From: Agelaius tricolor
Taxonomy: Eukaryota > Chordata > Aves > Passeriformes > Icteridae
DNA length: 64,000 nucleotides
Assembly (NCBI GenBank): GCA_023055355.1
Contig: JALJCS010000004.1
Span: 27,742,744-27,806,743 of the forward strand
Reading direction: 5' to 3'
The notes beneath the pieces were generated by a model, which was given only the letters and a program-made list of their open reading frames with translations, was not told where the DNA came from and did no database searches. Below are positions 47,998 to 60,879 of this stretch, piece after piece (the first letter of the stretch is position 1; each line of letters opens with the position of its first letter). The translations under genes and the position numbers were made by a program.

Positions 47998-50900
47998 CGA
48001 AAGGAGATACATCAGCTGAAGCTGGTAAACAGCAGTGAAAGGTCTCTGATGATGACATTAGCAGACCAGTTTGCTGAGTGACTGATCAAGTGACACGAAG
48101 TAATCCAGAACCCCACTGTGAAACTATATAATGAGTTAGTATGTGAATAAAGAGCGTACTGTGCTTATCTCAAATCATAAGGAGGTCATCAGTTTAAGAA
48201 AATAAAGTTCTGCTTTTATACAACTTTAAGTGAATAAAAGATACAATTTCATACAATAAAGATATTCTGTAACAGAAAATAAAACCAACTATTTGAGAAA
48301 ATTAAAAATGAGAGCCAAATAGCCTTCTTTACTAGGTCTACTATGGCATCACAAAGCTAAAAATTTTATGAATGTAGTTTATGCATAAAGTATTTAAAAT
48401 TTTTTATACATAATTTTTTATAATGAAAATAATTTATCTTATATTTTGAATAAATTATGACCTTGATATAAACACAATTTATTTAAATTATTGTTATTTT
48501 AATAGAAATTTATGAGAAAAAAGCCAAACAAATGAAGGGTTGTTAATATGTAAAAACAGGTTGTGAAAAATAAAATACAACCTGAAAGTATTTGGACTTT
48601 TTAGGTTAATTATTGACAACTAAATTTAAAAATAAGCAAAATCTTAGATTATATGTGTACCTATGCATCCTTAAGTGCAAGGGTACAGGCAAACTTGCCA
48701 ATAGGTATTGGTAAATCATGTGAAATGTTATTCCGGCAAATTTTTTCTTGAAGTTTTGCTTCCTGTTAAGAGGTTCTTATGTATGGGTTAGTGCTATGGA
48801 GTGGAATGATGCATTTGTTCTTTTTCAGTGTCACTCTTATGGCCTTTTATGTTGTCTTTTAAAAAATTATTTTTAGTATGGGTATTGCTTTTTTCTTTTT
48901 TTTAAATTACTTACAAGGTTCCTATTCTAAGCAAGAACACATTGTATGCAAAGAAGTCTACAAGAGAGACTAAGCTCCTTATGGCTTTGCAAGTTTACAA
49001 GAGATTTACAGTTTGAATTGGTACTTTGTTTTCTGGCATCTATAGATTGAAAGAATGTAAAAGAAGTAATCTTCAAATATGACTATTAAGTTTTCTCTGT
49101 TGGTAGCTTCTTTTCATTTTATGAACAGAATAACAAAGACTAGGCACTGATCTTAGCTCTGAACATAGGTGATTTTTCAGTTCATTTTTCAGCACCAACA
49201 TGACTGCAAGCTGCATGGTCAAGGCAGTGACCCTCTATGGGTTACTTAATAGCAAACCATAGCATTAAGAAAATGGCTACTGCACACAAAAGCCTTTTAT
49301 AGATTATTCAGTCCAATGGCTTTTAAGTTGTACAGTGGCAATGGTCTCAGGAAGTTATGGATTGTCCCTGGACACAGCAGCAGTGACTCTCATGGCTTTT
49401 ACAGCCTTCTTGAAAGAGAAGCAGACAATAATGCAGCAAACATCATAAATTATTTATCCATCTTCCCATCTTCTTCCTTTCCCTATATATACCTCTAAAG
49501 ATCCTCCTTTTCATTACATAAAGGTATTTGGATTCCACTGACCTAAAGCACAAAATCTCCTGTGTGTGGTATTAGGAATGCTGGGTCTCTTTGCTTCCAT
49601 CATAAGATGACCAAACATGGAAATTAAAGCAAAGCAAACATTCCTCCCTCCTCCTGCCCCTTGTGGAAAGGGGAGGATGAAGATGAACATTCTGAATATG
49701 TGCTAAAACCTGGTGCCTGATGATTGTTTCTCTCTCTTAGCTCTCTTCACTATTGGCAGCTCTTATACTGAGGGTGTGTCATCTGGTCTCCAGCAGCTGC
49801 AGGGACAGGATGCTGGTGACAGCAAGTTTCAGGCAGTACAGAAAGAGGGTGACCTCTGCTGGAGGAGTCACCCCCGGCAGAATCCTGCTGCTCTGCTCCT
49901 GAGCATAGTCAAATTGTCTGCCTAGATAGGAAGGAGTTCAAAACACAAGGATGGAAAGGAGCAGCAGCCATATGAGGGAGTGATGAACAAGGTCAGCAAG
50001 CAAAGGTCTTGGGCTTGTGTGAAAAAAGGGAATACACAGTCAGCAAAGCCGAGCTTAAGCAATATTTACATGGAATATTTACAAGTGACTCATGACATCA
50101 TTACCAGAGAAACCCACAAAGCCTCTCTGTAAATCAGCATGCTGAGATGCCTTTTTGAAGGTCCTGTACACGGCTGAAACATTGAGAATAAACATGAGAT
50201 GTTAGAGATCTGTGTAGAGTTGCAGGGCTATGACTTTGTTGGGACCACAGAAATGTGATGGGATTACAACCATTACTGGAGTACTATAATGTATGCATAC
50301 AGGGATTTTAGAAAGAACTTCCTAGAAACACAAGGATGGGCAATTTTCCTTTATGTGAGAGAGCAGCTGGAGGGCAAGGAGCACTGTCTGGGGATGGATG
50401 ATGAGTAAATGAGAGCTTTTGGGTAAGGACAAAGGAATGGAATAGTACATTATACATGGGGATGTCTGCCACAGACTGCTTGGTCAAGAACTAAAATAGA
50501 TGAGACCTTCTTCAGACAGCTGGAAGCAGTTTCACAGTCACAGGCCTCTCTGGGGATTGAACCAGATGAATATCACATGTTGGATAGACAGCACAGCAGA
50601 CTGAAAGGAAGCTGGGAGGCTTCTGGAGAGAACTGATGACAACCTCCTGAGCCAAGTGATAGAGAATATGAAGAGAAGGTTTATTCTTTAGGATTGTATA
50701 GTCACAAAAGAGGAGAGTCTTGTTAACCCTTTTACAAATAGAGAAACCCTTCTTCTATCTGTATCTCATAATTTTTTTCACATTTATCTCTGCCTTCTAT
50801 TAAAGAATTAGCTACTTTATCTTTGGATATAACCATATTTTTTCTGTCGAGCGTGCAGAATTTTGGAAACAAACCAGCATCTTATGCATGTGCCACAGAG

Positions 50901-51739
50901 TGCTTTTCCATCCTCATGACAACTTTACTTGAAAAGTAAAGACAAGTAAAGACAGACTAAGGACAACTAAAACCAGATTGTATATTGCCTAAATATTTCA
51001 GGGTCTGCTTTATTTTGTCACTGTATTTAGCATGCCCCTTTGTTTACACTTATACAGAAGCAGAACACATGTTTTTTGGTCATTATATTTGAACAGAGAA
51101 AAAAATAGATGTAATTAATGTTAACACTGAAATGCACACATGTTAATTTTGTGTCATAATTAATGTTTTTCTGCTTGAATTCTTTCACCAGCCTCTGTGT
51201 GGTGCTACACATACAAAACTCATTTCCATCAGTCCTGTTAGGGAAGCAAGTTTATGTGTTAGCTGTACTCCAATTCAGTTCTACAAGAGATAAAAGTAAA
51301 GTACCTAACAGGATAAAAACTGAAGAGTTCAACTAATTTACCATATCTAAATGAAAAACAGACAACCTTTCTCGAACCTGATAGCATCTAATTACTGAGT
51401 ACAATTTCCCAGGAAACAGAAATACCGGATGTTGAATAGCTCTTTTGTTTAGTGGAGAAACAGATCAACAGATCAACAAGGAGAGGTGTTGAATAAAAAC
51501 CTAGGCTGAATAAATCCTTTGCAAAGGACACTATCATCTTGGAAAATGCATTTGAGACAATGCAAAAGAAAGCGTGCAGTGTAGACCAAAAACAAGAAAA
51601 TAAATAAAGGCTTTCATGGTCAAGGTGTAGGAAATTAACATAATATGAAAATTGCCAAAGTTGTAAAATTCCTAGGTGTCATGTAATAATTTAGGAAAAG
51701 GATATCTCCTTGCTTTCTGGGTTATCCACAATCTTCTAG
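47998..51739. other. Intergenic, no gene recognised
   Basis: AT-rich, with a somewhat more balanced stretch around 49700-50700 that may hold old decayed repeats I cannot name. ORFs are short and featureless. Confidence 0.45.
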
Positions 51740-52480
51740 GATCTTTCTCTTCTCTAGGCTCTATCTCTCTAGCTCCCTCAGCCTGTCTTCATAGGAGAGG
51801 GGCTCCAGCCCTCTGATCATCTTCAGAGGGCTTCAGTACAGGTGATTCCTGTGCTGGGACCCCAGAGCTGATGCAGCCCTGCAGGTGGGGTCTCACCAGA
51901 GCAGGGCAGAGGGGCAGAATCCCCTCCCTGGCCCTGCTGCCCACCCTGCTCTGGATGCAGCCCAGGACACGTTTGGCTCTCTGGGCTGGGAGTGCCCATG
52001 GCTGGGTCATGTCCAGCCTCTCATCCCCCAGCACCCCCAAGTCCTCCTTGGCAGGATTGCTCTTAATCCATTCATCCTGCAGCCTGTGCTGATACTGGGG
52101 ATGGGGATGATCCAGGTCAGCACCTTGCAATTGTCTTGGCTTGGAACATCATAAAGTTCCCATGGGCCTGCTTCTGGAGTTTGTCAAGGTCCCTTTGCAT
52201 GGCATCCTATCCTTGAGGCTTCTCAATGGCACCACTCAGCTTGGTGTCCACTGTGATCTTGCTTTGGGTGGATTCAATCCCTTTGTATGTGTCACTGATG
52301 AAGATATTAAATAATACAGGTTTCAGTACACACCTCTGAGGGACATCACTAGTCACTGATCCACATCTGTACATTGAGCCATTGAGCTCTGTATGCCACC
52401 CCCAACCAAACCCTCATCCATTGAACCGTCCACCCATCAAACTCGTATCTCTCTGATTTAGAGATACACTGGAGAGCGAA
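51740..52480 (-). mobile_element. CR1 LINE fragment, 3' region
   Basis: Reverse-complement CR1 over about 740 bp: CTCAGCCTGTCTTCATAGGA, CAGAGCTGATGCAGCCCTGC, GCCCTGCTGCCCACCCTGCT, GGTCCCTTTGCATGGCATCC, ATTGAGCCATTGAGCTCTG, CGTCCACCCATCAAACTCG. It reaches further 5' in the element than the copy at 38041. The sense 3' terminal tail is not evident at 51740. Overlapping ORFs are repeat sequence. Confidence 0.92.
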
Positions 52481-52914
52481 GACTATCTGTCGATAAATAG
52501 AATATAAGAAACTTAGTAGACTGTCCCTTTAGTGCATGCTCTTCATGCAATGCAACCTCTTTTTCCTCCTTTTTTGTTCTGTGATCATCATGGTTTACCC
52601 ATATTCCAGGTTCTCAGCCTTATTCCTCTGTTGTTTGTGTCTTTTATTGTCTCGAAGGCTCTACGTTGTCACCAGAGAGAAACTGAGGATGGCTTGCTTT
52701 GTTGGTGGGGGTGCATCACCTTTTAAAATTTGTAGCAAATAATTCAGCCTCTTGATGAGGCTCTACAAGTCCCTGCTTGTGTGGTTTTATCATACAGAAT
52801 GTGAGAATGAAAAGCTTGCAACACAGTCTAGCCTAGAGACATCATGCTCTTCAATTGGTTTTGCATGAGGAGTTTCACATCTTTGATGAGTGTTTACATG
52901 GTGTTTGCATTTTC
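52481..52914. other. Between CR1 and ERVL gag remnant; possible decayed ERVL
   Basis: No gene. This may be further downstream sequence of the minus-strand ERVL remnant, but I cannot recognise it with confidence. Confidence 0.4.
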
Positions 52915-54290
52915 CAGTAAATCCAGTTCTCCTTTTCCTCCTGCTCAACTGATACTGGAGCAGCAATTTTCCTGGATGGATGCCTCCTAGCTGTTTTTTA
53001 ACTTACAGTTCCTGTATCCAAGCTTCTAATGTCCAGCTAGGTAGACCACCCTTCTTCTTCATGTCATCCCTCAGTCACACAGGAAGAATCAGGGGGTTAC
53101 ACACAGTGGATGGCATCAGTAGCCTCTCCCCTGAGTAGAGAAAGCTAACTCTCGATAGTTGAGACCTTGGCTAATGTTAATGGCAAACACCTCTCTTTGA
53201 ACTGCTCAGACAATATTTGGATCAGTTTCTCTACAGTCAAGGTGCAAGGTCATTGTAAGGAGGTGAGATTCTCCTCGTATTCTTGGAGTTGTTTGACCAA
53301 TCTATCCATACATTTTGTGTCTATCCAGCTCATCCTTAGCAGTCTGTTGGCATATGACACCACCAAAGTTCTTATAAACTTTTGCCACATGGCCCAGACT
53401 TTGTCCAGGCTTTTGGATACCTGTTGTCATTGGGAGTATAATAGAGACCTCCACCTCAAGTAATTCCCTCAAGTACTGGATACCTTCCTCAATATTAGTT
53501 CATTTACTTTAGGAATTTGCAGGATCTTCCTTGGAGGGATACCTGTCCTTCACACTTGACAAATAGCTGAGAACTCATTCTCTTTTCCCAATCTCTTTGT
53601 CAATGTCTTTATCCCTAGTGAGGGATTCCAGCTGGCAGGCTTTTTTACCCTTTAATTCTTGACTATTGACCCCAATATCACAGCTTTGGAATAGTCAGTT
53701 CAGAATTTGCTTGCCTAGTTCACAGCTTAAATATTTTCTCATGTTTCAAAGCTCGCTTAAGAACAGGGATTGGATGATTCCTCACTTAATATTTCAGTTA
53801 CTTCCTCCTCCTCTTCTTGTGACTTCTCTGCTGCAGAACTGTGTCTTCTTGTTTAATCTGCTCTCTCTTCAAAGAAGCCTCCTCATCCCTTCTTAAACAA
53901 GCTGACCTCACTTGTGCTGTTTCTTTTTAATTATAGGTATAACTGGTAGAGTGGAGGCCTGGGTCTCTATTTAGCCACAGTGTCTGTTGAAATTTTTCAG
54001 ATTCACTCTTGAAGATGCTGAACAGTATTGATCAATGTTTGGTAGGTGCTGGTCAGGCCTCAGCACAGTGAAGTAAAATGTGCTTCTTTGAAACAGCCAG
54101 GGCATCTCTTTTCAAACATATTATGTCAGGATTCTGCACTTGTTCAGGAATGAAGATCCAAATAACTGTGGGGGGGGAACTTTCCAGATATCTGCCAATA
54201 TTCTCTGAGATGTCCTCCCACCCATACCCACACTGCCAGGGGAAGTAGGTCATATTCCAAAGTAGCATGTTAACCTTTAAAAATCCAAAC
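52915..54290 (-). pseudogene. ERVL-type endogenous retrovirus gag remnant
   Basis: Read on the minus strand, this matches the order of the avian ERVL gag region. The N-terminal part (54268-54053) is open for about 70 codons, and the best-preserved middle (about 53470-53060) includes AACTCCAAGAATACGAGGAG and nearby conserved blocks. Several stops and frameshifts break it, for example just after 54053 and around 53700. It lies downstream (leftwards) of an LTR end and primer-binding site at 54690-54715, the expected 5' LTR-PBS-leader-gag order. It is a fossil copy unable to make an intact product. Confidence 0.75.
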
Positions 54291-54538
54291 CAATATTCCT
54301 AAGAAATGCCAATAAAAGTATTTTGACTACCCAAGGATTTTCTGGATGCTGAGAATTTATTGTAATGAGTATTGTAAATTGTATTAATTAGATTATCATT
54401 GAAATGCAGTAATGACTTCACTATAGAGCCAAAATACCAGTAAACTCAAAACCAGAGTTTTAGCAATAAATCTTCCAGGCATAACATCACTAGGCTCCAT
54501 AGTGCACAGGAAACTGCAAATTAAAATCTTTTTATATT

Positions 54539-54561
54539 AAAAAAAAAAAAGAAAAAAAAAA
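54539..54561. repeat. Poly-A tract
   Basis: An A-run of 12-13 bases, one G, then 10 A's, in the leader between the PBS-like site and gag of the minus-strand ERVL remnant. Confidence 0.9.
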
Positions 54562-54689
54562 GAGCATGACAAACCAGACAGGTTAATATCAAGAACAGAT
54601 GAATCAATGTCATTACAAACGAGTATTTACAGATATAAATCCCCTTTCACTCACTCTAGTAAAATGTGTTATTATCTCAAACCCTCCAT

Positions 54690-54708
54690 GCCCTGTACTG
54701 GGCACCAA
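54690..54708 (-). other. Retroviral primer-binding-site-like sequence
   Basis: On the minus strand this reads TTGGTGCCCAGTACAGGGC, shaped like the TGG-starting PBS and start of leader found right after a 5' LTR. It begins about 6 bases after the LTR end (CTGCA, 54715). The tRNA type is not assigned. Confidence 0.6.
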
Positions 54709-54714
54709 AATAAG

Positions 54715-54880
54715 TGCAGTTTAATCCTGGCTGACAGCTAAGCACCACAGAGCTGCTCACCCACTCCTCCCCACCCCAGCAGGATAAGGGGATTAACTGG
54801 AAAGGTAAAAGTGAGAAATGAAGTCACAGGTTTAGGCAACTACACTTAATTAAGAAATAAATTTTAAATGCACACATGGA
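54715..54880 (-). mobile_element. ERVL LTR 3' part (5' LTR of the gag remnant)
   Basis: On the plus strand, GACAGCTAAGCACCACAGAG, CTGCTCACCCACTCCTCCCC, AGCAGGATAAGGGGATTAAC and AAGGTAAAAGTGAGAAATG are the reverse of the common avian ERVL LTR end. The left boundary 54715 is the LTR CA end next to the PBS. The U3 part on the right is lost or too decayed to trace. Confidence 0.75.
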
Positions 54881-57599
54881 TTTATGTCCCAGACCTACAA
54901 TCTAAAAGGCCAAATATAGCACAGCAGATGGATAGATAAATGTAATGAAGAGGACTTAATATGAACATGAATTGCAAGATGCCAAATATAAGATGACAAA
55001 TAAAACTCTCCTTAGGAACATAAATGTCACAAATATTCATGTGCCATGCAAGTAAACAAAATAGGGTATGAAAATTAGTGTCATTGATACCAAGAAAAAT
55101 ATGTCTGACAGATAACTGAAGGGCCTAGAATAGCAGTTTAAAAAAGAAATGTATTTGCTCTTTAAAAAAATGTGTAATAAAAGTTAAAAACTACACAAAA
55201 CAAAAAGTCAGATCTTAACACTGTGACACACCACCCATCTTGAAAGCTATGCAGTACAGAATAAGTTATCTAGAATTATTTTAGTACTCTGTGGGTTGGT
55301 AGTCATCTAAGATATATTATATTGTTCATGGGGAAATTACAATGTTTTATTATTTACTGTCTGTAAATTTTATTAAAGACTTGTAGCAAGAAGATATGAC
55401 AGAAATAAAAAAGTACTATTTTAAAATGAGTTAGAATTTTTTGTACCATGGATGTTTACTCTGTAGAATTTTTAATATCTGTATAATTTCTTATTGCTGG
55501 GAAACCAGAATGTATTTTAAAATCAACAAGCCCATCTACATCACAGTAATTAAATAAATATATGGTGTATTCAGTGTTACACTGAATTACATTTGATTTC
55601 ATATTATAGTATTATCTTTGATTCTCTGGCTTTCAATGAAGACAGCTATAGCATAAGAAGAAGAGTCAAGATGTTCTTTTACTGCAGATATTTTATTAGG
55701 CGGTTTAAGACAATATTATTTTATCATATACAAAACTTAAGTCCTTATCACCAATAAGAAAATAATACAACTTTGATTATATATCACTATAGAGCTGCAA
55801 CTATTTCCTAGAGTTAAAATATTTATTTTCAATATTTAGATTAAAATTGAACAGAAGCACTGGCAAATTGCTCCAACATAAAGGGTGTAAAAAATACAAA
55901 TTTCATACTTAGTGCAGGTTTGTTGTGATCACTTAAGGTGTGCCAGAACATGAAATGTACAAATGCTTAATTTAACTTCAAATTTGTTTTAAAGTTTTTA
56001 ATAACAAACTCTAAAGAAAGCTGTTAATGTCCATTTCTTGTCAAATGGAGTTTTCTGGAGTTTCACACCTTACAGAGGTTAAAGGAATTGCATATGTTTC
56101 ATTTACAGCTAGTATTTAAGAGATGACAAATTCTAACCACATTTTCCTCATCACAAAGAATACATTATAATTCCAAAGAGAAAAGCTTTATTTTCAACGA
56201 AACTCCACTTCTAAGCAACGACCAACAGATACTGGAGAAAGAAATTAAATAAAGGCTTTGCAAAATTTTGTTTCAAGTGAAAGATTTAAGCTTTGCATGA
56301 TTCCAATTTTATGATTTTTTGTACTTATCTATTCCATCCAACATCTTTCGGGCACCTGCCAAAATTTCTCCCATGTATATACTTTCCTTCCTTTTAACCA
56401 GGGATTTTTTTGCTTTAGTTTCAATGTGCCCTGAATTCACAATTTCTGTTTGGGGGACATTTGAAAGGTAAGACATAGAAAAAAATAAAGATGAAACAAA
56501 AAAATTACCCGGTGAAAAGAAAAATATACAGGCATTCTTAAAATAATTCTGTGCAATTTACCACTGAATATCACACCTAAAATCCTTCTCCAAAATAAAT
56601 ACAGAAAACCTTTAAAACTATTTCTGTTTGAATATTTCTAATTTCATGTTCCTCTGCTCCTCAAAAAAATGTCTCAGAATAGAATAAAAATTGATGTTGT
56701 AAAATCAGCACTGAAATGGTACAGGGCATCTGAAACAAAAGAGTACACAACACCTCCCAAAGAGAATAACCAGCAACAATCCATCAATCAATTAATAACT
56801 AATTTGCTCAAAGAATTAATTTTCATCAGTTCGTGCCCTTGACTGTGCATGGTCTATTTGCAATCAAGCAAAGGAATTTAAGTGGTGGGAGGATGTTAAA
56901 ACTTCAGCAGCAAGATTAGAAGCAGCAAGGAAGAGGAGAGGAAGTGGACTCCAGGCACCTACTCTCCCCAGGTCAGTCATTAAAAAACTCCAGAAAACTA
57001 GTAGAAAAGCAAAGGCCCTTAAGAAATCAGGCACTTTCACGGTGCTGCACAGACCAGCAGAAACATTTCATGAAGAAAACACTTCATGTCAACAAAAAAA
57101 ATCCTCACTTCAACTTAAAAGACACACAACATGATCTACAACATTTAGGGGATTCACAAGGGAGCTCAATGATAGGCATTTAAGTTAAAGGTCTCTTCCC
57201 AGATCTGTCAGCTGGGCCTGAATCTACACAGCCCGAGACCTTACACATCAGTAGAGAGAAGCTGCAACACTCAGGTGAAAGAGGGCACCTCAGTGTAACA
57301 GAGTCCAATTATACAAGTAACTTGCTGCCCATACTGACATGAGGGCAGGAAAATCCACAGTCAGAGACCTCTTCCTTCGTAACACAAGCCAGCACAACTA
57401 AACTGCAAAACCCCTGCAAGGCCTGCAGGGCTTTGCTTGTAGGGCTGTCACAGCTGCAGACCTGGATTCCATCGTGACTCTGCAAAGCACAGAACTGAAC
57501 TGCATAAAACACCCTGCCCCTCACTTTGACTGGAAAAGCAGCATCAAGGATTTGCAGCATCCAGAAAAGCCTTTGCCAAAGTCTGTCTATTTAACACAG
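54881..57599. other. Between the two ERVL remnants, no gene seen
   Basis: AT-rich for the first 2 kb, becoming richer in G+C after about 56900. I see no coding exon, and nothing recognisable joins the two retroviral pieces. Confidence 0.45.
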
Positions 57600-59565
57600 A
57601 CCTGGATCTGTCACAGTGACCTGACATGGCCTAACATATCAGCCCCACATTAGTATAAACCTCTGGGAAAAACTGCTCTACAGTGTACTGTATTAGGATA
57701 ATAGGGACAATAGGGAAGAACCCTCTGTATTTCTGGAGTGATGGAGTATCCCAGCAATGGTGGGCATTGGAGACTGTAGTATGCCTAACTGGGAATGAGT
57801 GGTAAAAACATCCTATTGTGACTGGTCTCCATATATCCTTGACAGAGACTACCTCAGGAGAGAGTTACTTAAGAGAACCAAGGTGTGCTTTGGGATGGTA
57901 TAGTTGCCTTGAGAATGGGCTGAACAGCTGTCTGGGTTGTTTGGTCTCTCAGAATATCCTTCTGTTGAGGGCTTGATGTAGTCCAAAGTAAAGCAGTTTC
58001 TAATTGCAACTCTGACACAGGTAACAATATCACATCAGCTAAGACTCCTCGGCTATCTTCCAAAAACTATTCTGATGACTGGAGAGCAATCTTTTCTTTA
58101 ATCCCATATGGCCACTGCAAAAATCCAGCTGTTGCAGACTTAGAGTGAAGTACAGTAACCACTGAGTCACAGCACCACAGAGTGCTGCTGTACCAGACAA
58201 CCTTGACACACTAGAGCTCGAGTGTGAAGCTGAGCCAAAGGCTGCCAAATGCTATGCAACTATTGAGGTAGGTAACTATCCCTTTGGCAGCAGAGTGCAA
58301 GTGACAGCTTGATGCCATGTGGAGGAGTACACCTGAAACTGAGTGGCTCTCAGGTGGAAAGACAGTCCTACTCTTTGTCATGGATTGGTACAGGCTACGG
58401 TGCAGCAAGGTGAAGCTCCTGAGCACTCGCAGCATATTGATGGCATCAGTGTGGGAGACAGCACAACAGAAGTGTGTGAGAAGGAAGAAAAGTAATCTAA
58501 ATTCTTATCAAAGCTGGTTTTGCTATAAAGCAAAGTAAGGTCAAAGGACGTGCACAAGAGATTCAGTTTTTAGAGATAAAATAGCAAGGTGGATGTTATG
58601 ATATCCCAGAGGATGTGATCAATAAAATAACAGCTTTGTCACTACTAACTAATGAAGGAGAAGCACAAGCTTTCTTATGTTGTGGACTTTTGAAGAATGC
58701 ATATTCTGGGCTATATTCTTGTTTTTCTAATTATTCTTTGAGCCCTCTCTATTGAATGGCCTGGAAGGTGAATGATTTTGAGTGGGGCTTTAAGTAGCAG
58801 CAAGAGTTTGAGCAAATTAAATGGGACATAGTTTGTGCTGTAGCCCTTCAACCAGTCCAGAAATGACAAGATGTGAAAAAATGCCTTATGCCTGAGCCAG
58901 GGATAATGTCCTAGCTGGATCTTCTGTCAGAAAGCACCTGGAGAGACAAAGATTAACATCTAAGTTTTTGGAGCCGAGAATATAATGGATGTGAAAACTG
59001 TTGCACTCCAAAAGAAAAGGAAATATTGGCAGTATTTGAAGCTGTTGGAACTTCTTCAGAAGTAGCTGATATAGAAGCACAACTTCTTTTGTTATCTTTG
59101 CCTGTGCTGGGCTGGTTGTAAAAATAGGAGGGTCTGTTTGACGCATCATGCCTGTGATGCTGCATGGAGTAAATGGATTGCACTGATAATGCAACAGGCT
59201 CAAATGGGAAAATCTGACTGCACAGAAACCCTGGAAGTGATCATGGACTCTCCAGAGGACTGAAACTTTAGAGAATTGGTAGAGTAGGTAACTGGTACTG
59301 AGGAGGCCATACTGTGTATAAATCACCAGGAACTGAAAAGCAATACCTTTAAAGATGGATCGTGTTGTATTGTGGAAAAGCATCAAAAGTGGAAAGTGCC
59401 TTTGTGGGGTCTCCCAAGATGTTGAAAAAACTTCAGAAGGAGAAGTTGAACCTAGTCAGTGTGCAGAGGTGAAAGCAACCCAAGTGTCTCTAGGCCCTTC
59501 TGAAAGAGAAAAATAGACAGTAATTTATCTCTGTGGTGGTTCATGGATTGCAGTAAATTCTCTGA
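57600..59565 (+). pseudogene. ERVL-type endogenous retrovirus pol remnant (protease, RT, RNase H)
   Basis: A plus-strand match in order to avian ERVL pol: protease end (GCCTAACTGGGAATGAGTGG near 57783), reverse transcriptase (58050-58560, with deletions, for example around 58260-58330) and RNase H (about 58560-59560; GGAAATATTGGCAGTATTTG, CTGTGCTGGGCTGG, GTCAGTGTGCAGAGGTGAAA). In the RT active-site box at 58433-58450 the second catalytic aspartate codon reads GGC (Gly), and stops and frameshifts are frequent. No integrase is seen: the RNase H end runs straight into an LTR at about 59566. ORFs on the minus strand here (58886-59386) are shadows. Confidence 0.85.
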
Positions 59566-59785
59566 TGAAGGTTTTATTTTCCTCTCTCTTCATTATTTAT
59601 TCTTTGTCTTTTCTCTACATTTTAAAGTTTATTTTTTACTTATTTTTAATTATTAAAGTTTTATCTCAATCCATGAATTAATTTTTCACTTTTACTCTTT
59701 GTGTTCTTCCTCCATCCCATAATGGGAGCCAGAGGTGGGGATAAGCACAGGATTCTGTGGTGTGAGACAGGGTTAAGCCACAACA
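59566..59785 (+). mobile_element. ERVL LTR 3' part following pol
   Basis: Contains TTATCTCAATCCATGAATTA, CACTTTTACTCTTTGTGTTC, CCTCCATCCCATAATGGGAG and the end GGGTTAAGCCACAACA at 59785, the same LTR end family as 54715-54880 but in the opposite orientation. The LTR 5' half is missing, so a deletion joined RNase H to the middle of the 3' LTR. Confidence 0.75.
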
Positions 59786-60393
59786 GAGACTAACAAGCCT
59801 CATGCATTCTCAAAGCATGTTAAAGCAAAACATGTGAGCCCAATGAGAGAGCTGAAGAGGCATTACTCTTGCCTCCCACTGACAACTGTGGTAGTGAATG
59901 CTTGTAACTGCACTGACTCTTCAGTATCTCCCAAGATGCTATTTCTAAATTCACTTTCTTTTTTTGCTACGCATCAATTTGTGTATCATGTCATTGCAAT
60001 ATAACCAACAGATAGTTTCCCTGACTATATCTGTGGTCAAATGCCTGATGTTTAGTGTAGGAATAACAGTTCCAGAGTTAAAATCATGTTCAGTGTTGAA
60101 AATGAAAAATGGTGTCATCTAAGGATCTGATTTTAGATAATAAAGGCTATAGATTAAATGCATCCTTTTGTATAAGTATTTCTTTTACATCTCTGTACAG
60201 TTTTGATAAAATTAGGGCTATTTTGTATCATATGAAATGGATTATGAATGTTCTTAAGGCCTTAGGGTACTTTCCCAGTAGATATTGCTTTCTAAAGTAA
60301 TAAAAAATATTATTGTATTTGTTATCATTATGCCATTCTATATCTAAAATACAGTACTTCAAAAACAATCTACTTCAGCTAAACTGGGCATAA
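59786..60393. other. Intergenic, no gene seen
   Basis: AT-rich DNA with no recognisable feature. Confidence 0.5.
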
Positions 60394-60542
60394 AGTAATT
60401 TTAAGTACTTTAAGTAATAGTAATCTAAATATTTTTATCTTATACACTTAAAACTTTAAGTAATAGTAATCTAGTATTTTTATCTTATAATAAGTAATAA
60501 GTAATAATAAGTAATAAGTATTTTTATCTTATACATTTGAAA
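60394..60542. repeat. AT-rich tandem repeat (TTTAAGTAATAGTAATCTA...TTTTTATCTTATA)
   Basis: A unit of about 45 bp built from ACTTTAAGTAATAGTAATCT and ATTTTTATCTTATA occurs at about 60407 and 60452. A third partial copy (AATAAGTATTTTTATCTTATA) at about 60513 follows a run of AAGTAAT units. Confidence 0.85.
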
Positions 60543-60794
60543 GCTAGCATTACATTGTCTTCCTTAGATACCTACAGAGAATGTGAGAGAATATTACTGT
60601 GTTTCTATGTTCATTGTCACAGCAGTAGGGCATGTTTAAACATTTTGAAACCGTATTTCTGTCGTGGAGACTTATTCCTGCTCTCTCATTATTTGTGCTG
60701 AGATAATTATTTGTGGGGCTGAAGTCCACAGAAAATAATGAAATTGACCTCTCTAAAAAACCCCCAAACCCATGCAAGTCACTTAATTTTTATC

Positions 60795-60870
60795 CCTCTC
60801 AATTCCCTGATACAAAGCTGCACACAGTATTCAAGGTGAGGCCACGCCAGTGCAGGGCAGAGCAAAACTT
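60795..60870 (-). mobile_element. Short CR1 fragment
   Basis: CAAAGCTGCACACAGTATTC, AAGGTGAGGCCACGCCAGTG and CAGGGCAGAGC are the reverse complement of a conserved CR1 3'-region segment. The piece is about 75 bp, both ends truncated. Confidence 0.75.
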
Positions 60871-60879
60871 CCTCGCACA

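Noticed and set aside
47680..48058. Two minus-strand ORFs of 88-110 codons rich in Ser/Phe/Leu
   Set aside because: They are readings of the GAAA/purine microsatellite; repeat periodicity explains the open frames.
51789..52154. ORF of 113 codons (minus) and overlapping plus ORFs
   Set aside because: Inside the CR1 copy at 51740-52480; not a host gene.
58886..59386. 166-codon minus ORF, the longest in the window
   Set aside because: It is antisense to the ERVL RNase H region; the sense strand carries the recognisable homology.
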